From assembly GCA_023375785.1 (NCBI GenBank), contig SZWC01008609.1:1-64000 (forward strand): a stretch of 64,000 nucleotides of DNA, in the 5' to 3' direction. Of this stretch, positions 32,349 through 43,866 are shown piece by piece. A program made the translations under genes and the position numbers. The first letter of the stretch is position 1; each line of letters begins with the position of its first letter. The DNA comes from Penium margaritaceum. Its lineage: Eukaryota; Streptophyta; Zygnematophyceae; Desmidiales; Peniaceae. The notes under the pieces are model-generated. The model was not told the DNA's origin and searched no databases. It saw nothing but the letters and a program-made list of their open reading frames with translations.

Positions 32349-33410
32349 GGAGGGAAAGCGCAGGCGCGAAGGCGCAGGCACGAAGGCGCAGGCGCGAAGG
32401 AGCATGCGCAGAGGCACATGCGCGAAGGTCAAGGCGGGAAGGCGCAGGCGTGAAGGCGCACGCGTGAAGGTGCAGGCGCAAACGCACAGGCGCAAAGGCA
32501 CAGACGCAAAGGCGCAGGCGCCAAGGCGCAGGTGTGAAGGTGCAAGCGCAAAGACGCAGGCGCAAAGGCGCAGGCGCGAAGGCGCAGGTGCGAAGGCACA
32601 GGCGCAAAGGCGCAGGGGCAAAGGCACAGGCCCAAAGGCGCAGGCGCAAAGGCACAGGCGCAAAGGCACAGGCAAAGGCACAGGCCCGAAGGCGCAGGTG
32701 GGAAGGCGCAGGCGCGAAGGCACAGGCGCGAAGGCGCAGGCTCAAAGGCGTAGGCGAGAAGGCGCATGCAAGAAGGCACAGGCGTGAAGGCGCAGATGCA
32801 AAGGCGCAGGCGCAAAGGCAGAGGCGCGAAGGCGCAGACGCGAAGGCGCAGGCTTGAAGGCACAGGCGCAAAGGCACAGGCGCAAAGGCGCAGGCGCGAG
32901 GTGTAAGCGTGAAGGCGTAGGTACAAAGGCCCAGGCGCGAAGGCACAAGCGCGATGGTGCAGGTGTGAAGGTGCTGGTGCAAAGGTGCAGGCGTGAAGGT
33001 GCAGGTGCGAAGGCACATGCGCGAAGGTGAAGGCGCAAAGGTGCAGGCGCAAAGGCGCAGCCGCAAATGTGCAGGCACAAAGGCGCAGAAACGAAGGCGC
33101 AGGCGCGAAGGCGTAGGCACGAAGGTGAAGGCAGGAAGGCACAGGCGTGAAGGCGCAGGCGTGAAGGTGCAGGCGCAAAGGCGCAGGCGCAAATGTGCAG
33201 GCGCAAAGGCGCATGCACGAAGGTGCAGGCGCGGAGGCGCAAGCATGAAGGTGCAGGCGCAAAGGCGCAGGCACGAAGGCACAGGCACGAAGGGGCAGGC
33301 ACAAAGGCGCAGGCGCAAAGGCGCAAGCGCGAAGGTGCAGGTGCTAAGGCGCAGGCTCGAAGGCAGAGGCGCAAAGGCGCAGGCGCGAAGGCGCAGGCGC
33401 GAAGGTGTAG
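32349..33410 (-). repeat. 1,061-bp nested sub-repeat, unit 2 pair
   Basis: Anchors GGAGGGAAAGCGCAGG at 32349 and 33410 are the unit 2 counterparts of 13141 and 14202, at an offset of exactly 19,208 for both. Surrounding words match well, for example the AACGAAGGCGCAGG region near 33089 against 13869. Coordinates are anchor positions. Confidence 0.75.
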
Positions 33411-36400
33411 GAGGGAAAGCGCAGGCGCGAAGGCGCAGGCACGAAGGCGCAGGCGCGAAGGAGCATGCGCGGAGGCACATGCGCAAAGGTCCAGGCGGGA
33501 AGGCGCACGCGTGAAGGCACACGCGTGAAGGCGCAGGCACCAAAGCGCAGGTGTGAAGGTGCAGGGGCAAAGACGCAGGCGCAAAGGTGCAGGCACGAAG
33601 GCGCAGGTGCGAAGGCGCAGGGGCGAAGGCACAGGTCTAAAGACGCAGGCGCAAAGGCACAGGCGCAAAGGCACATGCAAAGGAACAGGCGCGAAGGCGC
33701 AGGCGGGAAGGCGTGGGCGCGAAGGCACAGGCGCGAAGGCAGAGGCGCAAAGGCGCACGCGCAAAGGCGCACGCGCAAAGGCGCAGGCGCAAAGGTGCCG
33801 GCGCGAAGGCGCAGGCGCACACGCGAATGCGCAAGCGCAAAGGCGCAGGCGCAAAGGTGCAGACACGAAGGCGCAGGCGTGAAGGTGCAGGCGCAAAGGT
33901 GCAGGCACAAAGGCGCAGGCATGAAGGCGCAAGCGCAAAGGCGTAGGCAGGAAGGCGCAGGCACGAAGGCGCAGTCACAAAGGCGCACGTCCAAAGGTGC
34001 AAGCGCGAAGGCGCAGGCGTGAAGGCGGAGGCACAAGGTGTAGGCGCAAAGGTAGAGGCACAAAGGCGCAGGCAACAAGGCGCAAGCGCTAAGGCGCAGG
34101 AGCAAAGGCGCAGGCGCAAAGGCAAAGGCGCGAAGGCGCAGGGGCGAAGGCGCAGGCCCAAAGGCGGAGGCGCAAAGGGACAGGCACAAAGGCGCATGCG
34201 CAAACGCGCAGGATTAGGCACAGGTGCGATTTCGCAGGCAAAGGCACAGGCGCAAAGGCACAGGCGGAAAAGCGCATCTTCAAAGGCGGAGGCGCGAAGG
34301 CTCAGGCGCGAAGGTGCAGGTGCGAAGGCGCTGGTGAAAAGGCGCAGGCGCAAAGGCGCAGGCGCGAAGGTGCAGGTGCTAAGGTGCACCACGAAGACGC
34401 AGGCGCAAAAGCGTAGGTGCAAAGGCGCAGGCGCGAAGGCGCAGGCACGAAGGTGCAGGCACGAAGGCGCAGGCGCGAAGGTGTAGGCGCGAAGGCGCAA
34501 GCGCGAAGGTGCATGGGCGAAGGCGTAGGCGTGAAGGCGCTGGCCCAAACGTGCAGGTTTGAAGGTGCAGGCGCAAAGGCGCAGACGTGAAGACGCAGGC
34601 ACAAAGGCGCATGCACAAAGGAGCAGGTGCAAAGGCGCAGGTGCAAAAGTGCAGGCGCAAAGGCACAGGCGCTAAGGCGCATGTACGAAGGCGCAGGCGC
34701 AATGAAGCAGGCACAAAGGCACAGGCGCAAAAGTGCAGGCGTGAAGGCGCACGAGCGAAGGCGCGGGCGCAAAGGCACATGCGTGAAGGCCCATGCGCAA
34801 AGGCGCACGCAAAAAGACGCAGGCACGAAGGCGCAAGTGCAAAGGCGCAGGCACGAAGGCCCAGGCGCGAAGGCGCAGGCACAAAGGTGCAGGCGCAAAG
34901 GCACAGGCGCAAAGGCACAGGCGCGAAAAAGAAGGCGCAAAGGCACAGGCGCGAAGACGTAGGCACAAAGGTGTAGGTGCAAAGATGCAGGCGCGAAGGC
35001 GCAGGCGTGAAGGCACAGGAGCAATGGCGCAGGCGCAAAGGCACAGGCGTGAAGGTGCAGTCGCAAAGGCAAAGGCGCGAAGGCGCAGGGGTGAAGGCAC
35101 AGGCGGGAAGGCACAGGCGCAAAGGCGCAGGCACGAAGACACAGGCGCGAAGGCACAGGCGCAAAGGCACAATGCGAAGACGCAGGCACGAAGGCGCAAG
35201 CACAAAGGCACAGGCACAAAGGTGCAGGCACAAAGGCGCAGGCGCAAAGGTGCAGGCGCAAAGGCACAGGCATGAAGGCGCTGGCGCAAGGCGCAAGCGT
35301 GAAGGTGCAGGCGCGAAAGCGTAGGTGCGAAGGCGTAGGCACGGAGGCGCAGGCAAGAAGGCGCAAATGCAAAGGAGTAGACTCGAAGGCGCAGGCACAA
35401 AGGTGCAGGCACAAAAGCGCAGGCGCGAAGGCGCAAGCGCGAAGGTGCAGGCGCGAAGGTGCAGGCGCAAAGGTGCGGTTGCAAAGTCGCAATTGCGAAG
35501 GCGCAAGCGCGAAGGCGCAGGCATGAAGGCGAAGGCGTGAAGGCCCAGGCACAAAGGCGAGGTTGAAGGCGCAGGCACGAAGGCACATGCGCAAAGGTAC
35601 AGGCGTGAAGGCGTAGGCGCAGAGGCGCAGGCGCAAAGGCCTAGGCAAGAAGGCGCAAGCGAGAAGGCGCAGGCACAAAGGTACAGGCGCAAAGGCGCAG
35701 GCGTGAAGGCGCTAGCGCGAAGGCGCAGGCGGAAAGGTGCAAGCGCAAAGGCGCAGGCGCGAAGGCGCAGGCACAAAGGGGCTGGTGCGAAGGCGCAGGC
35801 GGGAAGGCGCAGGCGCAAAGGCCCAGGCATGAAGGCACATGCGCAAAAGTGAAGGCGCGAAGGTGCACGCACGAAGGCGCAGGCGTGAAGGCGTAGACGC
35901 GAAGACAAAGGTGCAATGGCACAGGCGTGAAGGCTTAGACGCAAAGGCGCAGGCTCAAAGGCACAGGCACGAAGGCGTAGGCACAAAAGCGCAGGCACGA
36001 AGGCACATGCAGAAAAGCGGAGGCGCAAAGGCGCAAGCGCGAAGGCGTAGGCGCAAAGGCGCAGGCGTGAAGGCGCAGGTGCAAAGGCATAGGCAGAAAG
36101 ACGCAGGCGCAAAGGTGCAGGCGTAAAAGCGCAGGCGGAAAGGCGCAGGCACGAAGGCAAAGACACGAAGGCGCAAGCACAAAGGCACATGTACAGAGGC
36201 GCAGGTGCGAAGGCGCTGGCGCAAAGTTGTAGGCACGCAGGCGCAGGCGCGAAGGCGCAGGCGCTAAGGCGCAAGTGCAAAGGCGCAGGTGCAAAGACGC
36301 AGTTACGAAGGCACAGGCGCGAAGGGGCAGGCATGAAGGCGAACGTGCGAAGGCGCAGGCGCGAAGGCGGAGGTCAAAGGCGCAGGGACAAAGGCGCAGG

Positions 36401-36869
36401 CGCGAAGGCGCATGTGCGAAGGTGCAGGCGCAAAGGCGCAGGCGCGTAGGCGCAGGTGCAAAGGCGCAGGCAAGAAGGCGCAGACGAGAAGGTGCAGGCA
36501 CAAAGGCGCATGCACAAAGGTGCAGGCGCAAAGGCGTAGGTGCAAAGGCGCCGGAGGGAAGGCGCAGGCGCAAAGGCGTAGGCACAAAGGTGCAGGCGCG
36601 AAGGCGCATGCGCGAGGGCCAAGGCGCCAACGCGCAGGCACGAAAGCGCTTGCGCGAAGGCGCTCGCGCAAAGGCGCATGCGCGACGGCGCAGGTGCGAA
36701 GGCACAGGCACGGAGGCGCACGCGCGAAAGCCCAGGCGCAAAGCCGCAGGGGCGAAGGCACAGGCACGAAGGCGCAGGCGCGAAGGCACAGGCATAAAGG
36801 CGCAGGCACAAAGTCGCAGGCGCAAAGGCGCAGGCGTGAAGGCAGAGGATCAAAGGCAATGGCGCGAAG

Positions 36870-39800
36870 GCACAGGCACAAAGGCACAGGCACAAAGGCA
36901 TAGGTGCAAAGGCGCAGGCGCGAAGGCGCAAGCACGAAGGCAAAGGCGCGAAAGCACGCGCAAAGTTGCAGGCGCAAAAGCGCAGGCGCAAAGGTGCAGG
37001 CGCGAAGGCACAGGTACAAAGGCGCAGGCGTGAAGGCACAGGCGTAAAGGCATTGGCGCAAAGGTGTAGGCGCAAATGCGCAGGCATGAATACGCAGGCA
37101 CGAAGGCACAGGCACAAAGGCGCAGGCGCAAAGGCGCAGGCGGAAAGGCGCACGCGCGAAGGCGCAGGCATAAAGGTGCAGGCGCGAAGGCGCATGCACA
37201 AAGGCGCAGGCATGAATGCGAATGCGCAAAGGTCCAGGCGCAAAGGTGCAGGCACGAAGGCGCAGGCGCAAAGCCGCTCGCTTGAAGGCGCAGCCGCGAA
37301 GGCGCAGGAGCAAAGACACAGGCGTGAAGGCTCATGCGCAAAGGCGCATGCGCGAAGGCACATGCGCGAAGGCGCATGCACGAAGGCGTATGCGCGAAGG
37401 GGTATGCGCGATGGCCCAGGCGCGAAGGCAGACACGCAAAGGCAAGGCGTGAAGGCGCATCCGTGAAGGCGCATTCCCAAAGGTCCAAGCGCAAAGGCGC
37501 AGGCAAGAAGGCGCACGCGCAAAGGCGCAGTCGCAAAGGCACGGGCGCGAAGGCACAAGCGCATAGGCACAGGCGCATAGGCACAGGCGCAAAGGCGCAG
37601 GGGTGAAGGCGCAGGCGCGAAGGCGCAGGTGCGAGGGCACAGGCGCAAAGGCACACAAAAAGCCACAGGCGCAAAGGCGCAGGCGCAAAGGCGAGGCACG
37701 AAGGCGCAGGCGCGAAGGCGCAGTCGCGAAGATGCAGGCATGAAGGCGCAGGCACGGAGGTGCAGGCACCAAGGCGCAGGCGCAAAGGCGCAGGCGTGAA
37801 GGCGCAGGGAAGAAGGCGAAGGCGGGAAGGCGCAGGCGTGAAGTCGCAGGCGCAAAAGCGCAGGCACAAAGGCGCAGGTGCAAAGGTGCATGCACGAAGG
37901 TGCAGGCGCAAAGGCACAGGCGTGAATGCGCAGGCACGAAGGCGCAGGCGCAAAGGCGTAGGCGCAAAGGCGCAGGCAGAAAGCCGCAGGCGCGAAGGCG
38001 CAGGCGCAAAAGTTCAGGCGCGAAGGCGCAGGCATGAAGGTGCAGGCGCAAAGGCACATGCACAAAGGCGCAGGCGCGAAGGTGCAGGCACAAAGGCGCA
38101 GGTACAAAGGCGCAGGCGCAAAGGCGCAGGCACGAGGGTACAGGCGTGAAGGCGCAGGCGCATGCTCAAAGGCGCAGGCGCGAAGGCGCATGTGCAAATG
38201 CACATGCGCAAAGGTGCAGGCGCGAAAGCACAGGTGAAAAGGCGCAGGCGCGAAGCTGCAGGCGCCAAGGTACAGGCACGAAGGCACAGGCGTGAAGGCG
38301 AAGGCGTGAAGGCCCAGGCGCGGAGGCTCAGGCGCAAAGGCGCAGGCGCAAAGGCGCAGGCACAAAGGCGTAGTCGTAAAGGCGCAGGCGCAAAGGCACA
38401 GGCGCAAAGGTGCAGGCGTGAAGGGACAGGCGCGAAGGCACAGGCGTGAAGGCATACGCGCGAAGGCACAAGCACAAAGGCACAGGCGCAAAGGTGCAGG
38501 CGCGAAGGCGCACACACGAAGGCGCAGGTACAAAGGCGCTGGCGCGACGGTGCAGGAACGAAGGCGCAGGCGTGAAGGCTCAGGCACGAAGGCGGAGGCC
38601 CGAAGGCACATGCGCGAAGGCGCATGCGTGAAGGCGCAGGCACAAAGGCGCAGGCGCGAAGGCACAGGCCCGAAGGCGCAGGCGTGAAGGCGCATATGCG
38701 AAAGAACAGGCACAAAGGCGCAGGTGTGAGGGTGCAGGCGCGAAGGCGCAGCCGCAAAGGCACAGGAGTGAAGACACAGGCGTGAAGGTGCATGCGTGAA
38801 GGCACAAGCGCGAAGGGACATGCACAAAGGGGAATGCGCGATGGCCCAGGCCCGAAGACACACGCGCGAATGCGCATGCACGAAGGCGCACATGCCAAGG
38901 CGCAAGCGCGAAGGTGCTGGCGCGAAGGCACAGACGCGAAGGCGCAGGCTCGAAGGCACACGCGTGAAGGCGCAGGCGCGAAGGCGCAGGCGCGAAGGCT
39001 CAGGTGCAAAAGCGCAAGCGCTAAGGCGCAGGTGCAAAGGCGCATGCGTGAAGGTGCAGGTACAAAGGCATAGGCACAGGCGCGAAGGCGCAGGCGCGAA
39101 GGTGCAGGTACAAAGGGGCAGGCGCGAAGGCGCATGTCCAAAGGTGCAGGCGTGAAAGTGCAGGCGTGAAGGCGCAGTCGTTAAGTCGCAAGCGCAAAGG
39201 CGCAGTTGCGAAAGCCCAGGCGTGAAGGCGCAGGCGGGAAGGCGCAAAGGCGCAAGCGCGAATGCGCAGGTGCGAAGGCACAGGCGCGAAGGCGCACGCG
39301 CGAATGCGCAGGCACAAAGCCAAAGGCACAAAGGCGCAGGCGCAAAGGCGCAGGTGTGAAGGCGCATGCGCGAAGGCACAGGCGCAAAGGCACAGGCACA
39401 AAGGCGCGGGTTCAAAGGTGTAAGGGCAAAGGTGCAGGCGCAAAGCCGCAGGCGCAAAGGCTCAGGCGCAAAGGTGCAGGCGCGAAAGCGCAGTTGCGAA
39501 GGTGCAGTTGTGAAGGCGCAGGCGTGAAGGCACAGGCACAAAGGCGAAGGTGCAAAGGCACAGACGTGAAGGCGCAGGTCAAAGGCGCAGGCGCAAAGGC
39601 GTAGGCGCGAAGGCGCAGGCGCAAAGGCGCGTGTACTAAGGCGCAGGCGTGAAGGCGTAGGCGCGTAGGCGCAGGCACAAAGGCGCAGGCGCAGAGGTGG
39701 AGGCACGAAGGTGCAAGCGCGAAGGCGCAGGTACAAAGGCGAAGGCACGAAGGCGCAGGTACGAACGCGCAGGCGCGAAGCCGCAGGCGCGAAGGCACAG

Positions 39801-42325
39801 GAGCGAAGGCGCAGGTGTGTTTGCGCATGCACAAAGGCGTAGGTGCGAAGGGGCAGGCGCAAAGGCGCAACCGCAAAGGCGCAGGCGCAAAGGCGCAGGC
39901 GCAAAGGCCCAGGCACAAAGGCACAGGCACAAAGGCACAGGGGCGAAGGCGCAGGCGCGAAGGTGCAGGTGCGAAGGCGTAGGCGCGAAGGCGCTGGCGC
40001 AAAGGCATAGGCGTGAAGGCGCAGGCGCGAAGGCGCTGGTGAGAAGGCGCAGACGCGAAGGCGCAGGCGAAAAGACGCAGGTGCAAAGTCGTAGGTGTGA
40101 AGGCGTAGGTGCAAAGGCGTAGGCACAAAGGCGTAGATGCGAAGGCACGGGCACAAAGATGTAGGCACAAAGGAGCAGGCACAAAGGCGCAGGTGCAAAG
40201 GCGCAGGAGTGAAGGCGCAGGCGCGAAGGCACAGGAGTGAAGGCGCAGGCGCGAAGGCGCAAGCGCAAAGGCACATGCGCAAAGGCACAGAGTGCATGCG
40301 CGAAGGCACAGATAAAAAGGTGCAGGCACAAAGGCGCAGGTGCGAAGGCGCAGTTGCTAAGGCGCAGACACGAAGGGGCAGGCGCAAAGGCGTAGGCACA
40401 GAGGCGCAGGCGCAAAGGCGCAGACGCAAATGCACAGGCACGAAGGCGCACGCTCGAAGGCGCAGGCACGAAGGCGTAGGCAGAAAGGCGTAAGTGCAAA
40501 GATGCAGGCGCAAAGGCACAGGCGCGAAAGCGCAGGCGCAAAGGCGCAGGCGTGAAGGCACAGGCCCAAAGGCGCAGGGGCAAGGGCACAGGCGTAAAGG
40601 CACAGGCACAAAGGCACAAGTGCAGAAGTGCGGGCGCAAAGGCACAGGCGCAAAGGCGCAGGCGTGAAGGCGCAGGCACGAAGGCACATGCACAAAGGCG
40701 CAAGCGCGAAGGCGCAGGTACGAAGACGCAGGAACGAAGGCGCAGGCGCGAAAGTGCAGGCATAAAGGCGCAGACGCAAAGGCGCAGGCGGGAAGGTGTA
40801 GGCATGAAGGTGCAGGCGCGAAGGCGCAGGCGCGAAGGCACAGAAGGGAAGGATTAGGCTCAAATGCGCAGGCACAAAGGCGCAGGCGCAAAGTAGCATG
40901 CGCGAAGGCACATGCGCAAAGGTGCAGGCGCGAAGGCGAAAGCGTAAATGCCCAGGTGCAAAGGTGCATGCGCAAAGGCGCAGGCGGGAAGGCACAGGCA
41001 CCAAGCCGCAGGCGCAAAGGTGCAGGCGCGAAGGCACAGGTGCAAAGGCGCAGGCGCAAAGACGCAGGCGTGAAGGCGCAGGGGTGAAGGCGCAGGCACA
41101 AAGATGCAGGCACGAAGGTACAGGCGCAAAGGCACAAGCAAGGGCACAAGCGCAAAGGCGCAGGCACGAAGGCGCAGGCACGAAGGCACTGGCGCGAAGG
41201 CGCAGGCGCAAAGGCGCAGGCGCGAAGGTGCATGCACAAATGTGCTGGTGTGGAGGCATAGGTGCAAAGGCGCAGGCGCAAAGGTGCAGGCGCAAAGGCG
41301 GAGGCGCGAAGGTACAGGCGCAAAGGCACAAGCACAAAGGCGCAGGTACGAAGGCGCAGGCGCGAAGGCGCAGGTGCAAAGGCGCAGGCGCAAAGGTGCA
41401 GGCACAAAGGCGCAGGCGCAAAGGCGCAGGCGTGAAGGCGCAGGCACGAAGGCGCAGGCACGAAGGCGCAGGCGCAAAGGCACAGGTGCAAAGGCGCACG
41501 TGCGAAGGCACAGGCGCAAAGGTGCAGGCGCAAAGGTGCAGGTGTGAAGGCGCAGGCACAAAGGCGCAGGCGCAAAGAAGTAGGCACAAAGGCGGAGGCG
41601 CAAAGGTGCAGGCATGAAGGCGCAGGCGCAAAGGCACATGCGCGAAGGCGCATGCATGAAGGCGCAGGCAAAAAGGTGCAGGCACAAATGTGCAGGTACG
41701 AAGGCGTAGTTGCGAAGGCGCAGGCACGAATGGGTAGGCGCAAAGACGCAGGCACAAAGGCGCAGGCGCGAAGGCACAGGCATGAAGGCACAAGCACAAA
41801 GGCGTAGGCGCAAAGACGTAGGCGTGAAGGCGCAGGCACGAAGGCGCAGGCGCAAAGGTGCAGGCGCGAAGGCGCAGGCGCATAAGCGCAGTCGCAAAGG
41901 CACATGCGCGAAGGCGCAGGCACAAAGGCACACGCTCGAAGGCGTAGGGGTGAAGGCATAGGCACGAAGGCGCAGGGAGGAAAGCGCAGGCACAAAGGAG
42001 CAGGCACAGGCGCAAAGGCAAAGGCGCAAAGGCGCAGGCGCGAAGACGCAGGCACAAAGGCACAAGCACAAAGGCGCAGGCGCAAAGGCAAAGGCGCAAA
42101 GATGCAAGTGCGAAGGCGCTGGCGCAAAGGCGCTTGCCAAAAGGCGCAGGCGTGAAAGCTCAGGCGCCAAGGCGCAAGCGTGAAGGCGTTGGCGCGAAGG
42201 CTCAGGCGCAAAGAAGCAGGCACAAAGGCACAGGCGCAAAGGCGCACGCGTTAAGGTGTAGGCGCGGAGGCGCAGGAGCAAAGGCACATGCGCAAATGTG
42301 CATGTGCAAAGGCGTAGGTAAAAAG
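36870..42325 (-). repeat. Inverted-repeat arm 3 (in unit 2)
   Basis: Unit 2 copy of arm 2 at an offset of about 19.1 kb, running from the words near 36931 to GGTAAAAAGGGG near 42317. It is more diverged from arm 1 than arm 2 is at the places checked: AAAGCACGCGCAAAGTTGC near 36951, AAAGCCGCTCGC near 37270, AAGATGCAGGC near 37731, and CACAAGCGCATAGGC near 37553. Ends are approximate. Confidence 0.8.
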
Positions 42326-43500
42326 GGGCAGGCATGAAGGCCCAGGTGCAAAGGCGCAGTTGTGATGGCGCAGGCACAAAGGCCCTGGCGCAAAGGCGAA
42401 GGCACAAAGGCGCAGGCGCAAAGGCACAGGCGCGAAGGCAGAGGCGCAAAGACACAGGCGCCAAGGCGCAGGCGCAAAGGTGCAGGCGCGAAGGCCCAGG
42501 CCAAAGGTGTAGGCGCAAAGACGCAGGCACGAAGGCGCAGGCGTGAAGGCACGAGCAAGAAGGCGCAGGCGCAAAGGTGTAGGTGCAAAGGCACAGGCGC
42601 GAAGGCGCAAGCGCGAGGGCGCAGTCACAAAGGCCAGGTGCGAAGGCCAAGGCACGAAGGCACAGGCGTAAAGGCGCAGGGGTGAAGGCGCAGGCACGAA
42701 GGCGCAGGCACAAAGGCACACGAAAAGGCGCAGGTGCGAAGGCGCAGGCGCGAAGCCGAAGGCACAAAGGTACAAGCATGAAAGTGCATGCGTGAGGCCC
42801 AGGCAGAAAGGCACACGCGCAAAGGCGCAGGCGCAAAGACGCCAGCACAAAGGCAAAGGCGCGAAGGCACAGGCGCAAAGGCGCATGCACAAAGGCGAAG
42901 GCGCGAAGGAACAGGCACAAAGGCGCAGGCGCAAATGCGTAGGTGCAAAGGCGAAGGCGCAAATGCACAGGCGTGAAGGCGCAGGCGCAAAGGCGCAGGC
43001 GCAAAGGCGCAAGCGCGAAGGCGCAGACGCAAAGGTGAAAGCGCGAAGGCTCATGCATGAAGGCACAAGCACGAAGGCGCAGGCATGAAGGTGTAGGTGC
43101 AAAGGTGCAGGCACGAAGGTGCATGCGGGAAGGTGCAAGCACAAATACGCAGGTACAAAGGCGCAGGCGGGAAGGTACAGGCGCGAAGACACACGCGCGA
43201 AGGTGCAAGAGGGAAGGCGCAGGCGCAAAGGCGCATGCACAAAGGCGAAGGGGTGAAGGAGCATGCGTGAAGGCGCAGGTGCGAAGGCACAGGCGCGAAG
43301 GCGCAAGCCCAAAGGCGCAGGCACAAAGGCACAGACGCGAAGTCGCAGGCGCTAAGCCGCAGGCGCAAAGGTGCAAGCGCAAAGGCACAGGAGCAAAGGC
43401 GCAGGCACAAAGTCGCAGGCGCGAAGGCGGAGGGGTGAAGGCGCAGGCCCAAAGGCGCAGGCGCGAAGGCATAGGCGCAAAGGCGTAGGAAAGGCACAGG

Positions 43501-43545
43501 CTTCATGCCTGCGCCTTCACCCAAGGCGAAGGCGCAGGCATGAAG
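43501..43545. repeat. Fold-back insertion, 18-bp perfect stem (unit 2 only)
   Basis: CTTCATGCCTGCGCCTTC (43501-43518) is the exact complement of 43528-43545, across a 9-nt loop. The left arm is a short C-rich-strand patch inside a G-rich-strand array. In unit 1 the same place (24367-24409) reads GGCACAGG, then 17 ordinary bases, then the same right arm, with no inverted patch. In unit 2 those 17 bases are replaced by 27. This fits copying of the neighbouring unit in inverted sense. The hairpin may extrude in single-stranded DNA. I see no sign that it works as a terminator or an RNA gene. Confidence 0.85.
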
Positions 43546-43866
43546 GCACACGCGCGAAGGCGCAGGCGCAATACTGCTGGTGCGAAGGTGCAGGTATGAA
43601 GGCGCTGGCGTGAAGGCGCAGGCGCGAAGGTGCAGGCGCAAAGGCGTAGGCGCAAAGGCGGAGGCACAAAGGCATAGGCGCAAAGGCACAGGCGCAAATG
43701 CGCAGGCGCAAAGGCGCAAGCGCAAAGGTGCAGGCGCGAAGGCACATGCGTGAAGGCGCAAGCACCAAAGTGCAGGCACAAAGGCGCAGGCGCGAAGGTG
43801 CAGGTACGAAGGCGCAGGCGCGAAGACGCAGGCGGGACGGTGCAGGCGCAAAGGCGCAGGCGCAAA

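Noticed and set aside
36374-42247. Minus-strand open frame of 1,957 codons
   Set aside because: It is a translation of the 14-bp repeat. Overlapping frames on the same strand are equally open, the product is only a 14-residue C/A/F/P/L/R repeat, and there is no start context, domain or non-repeat segment.
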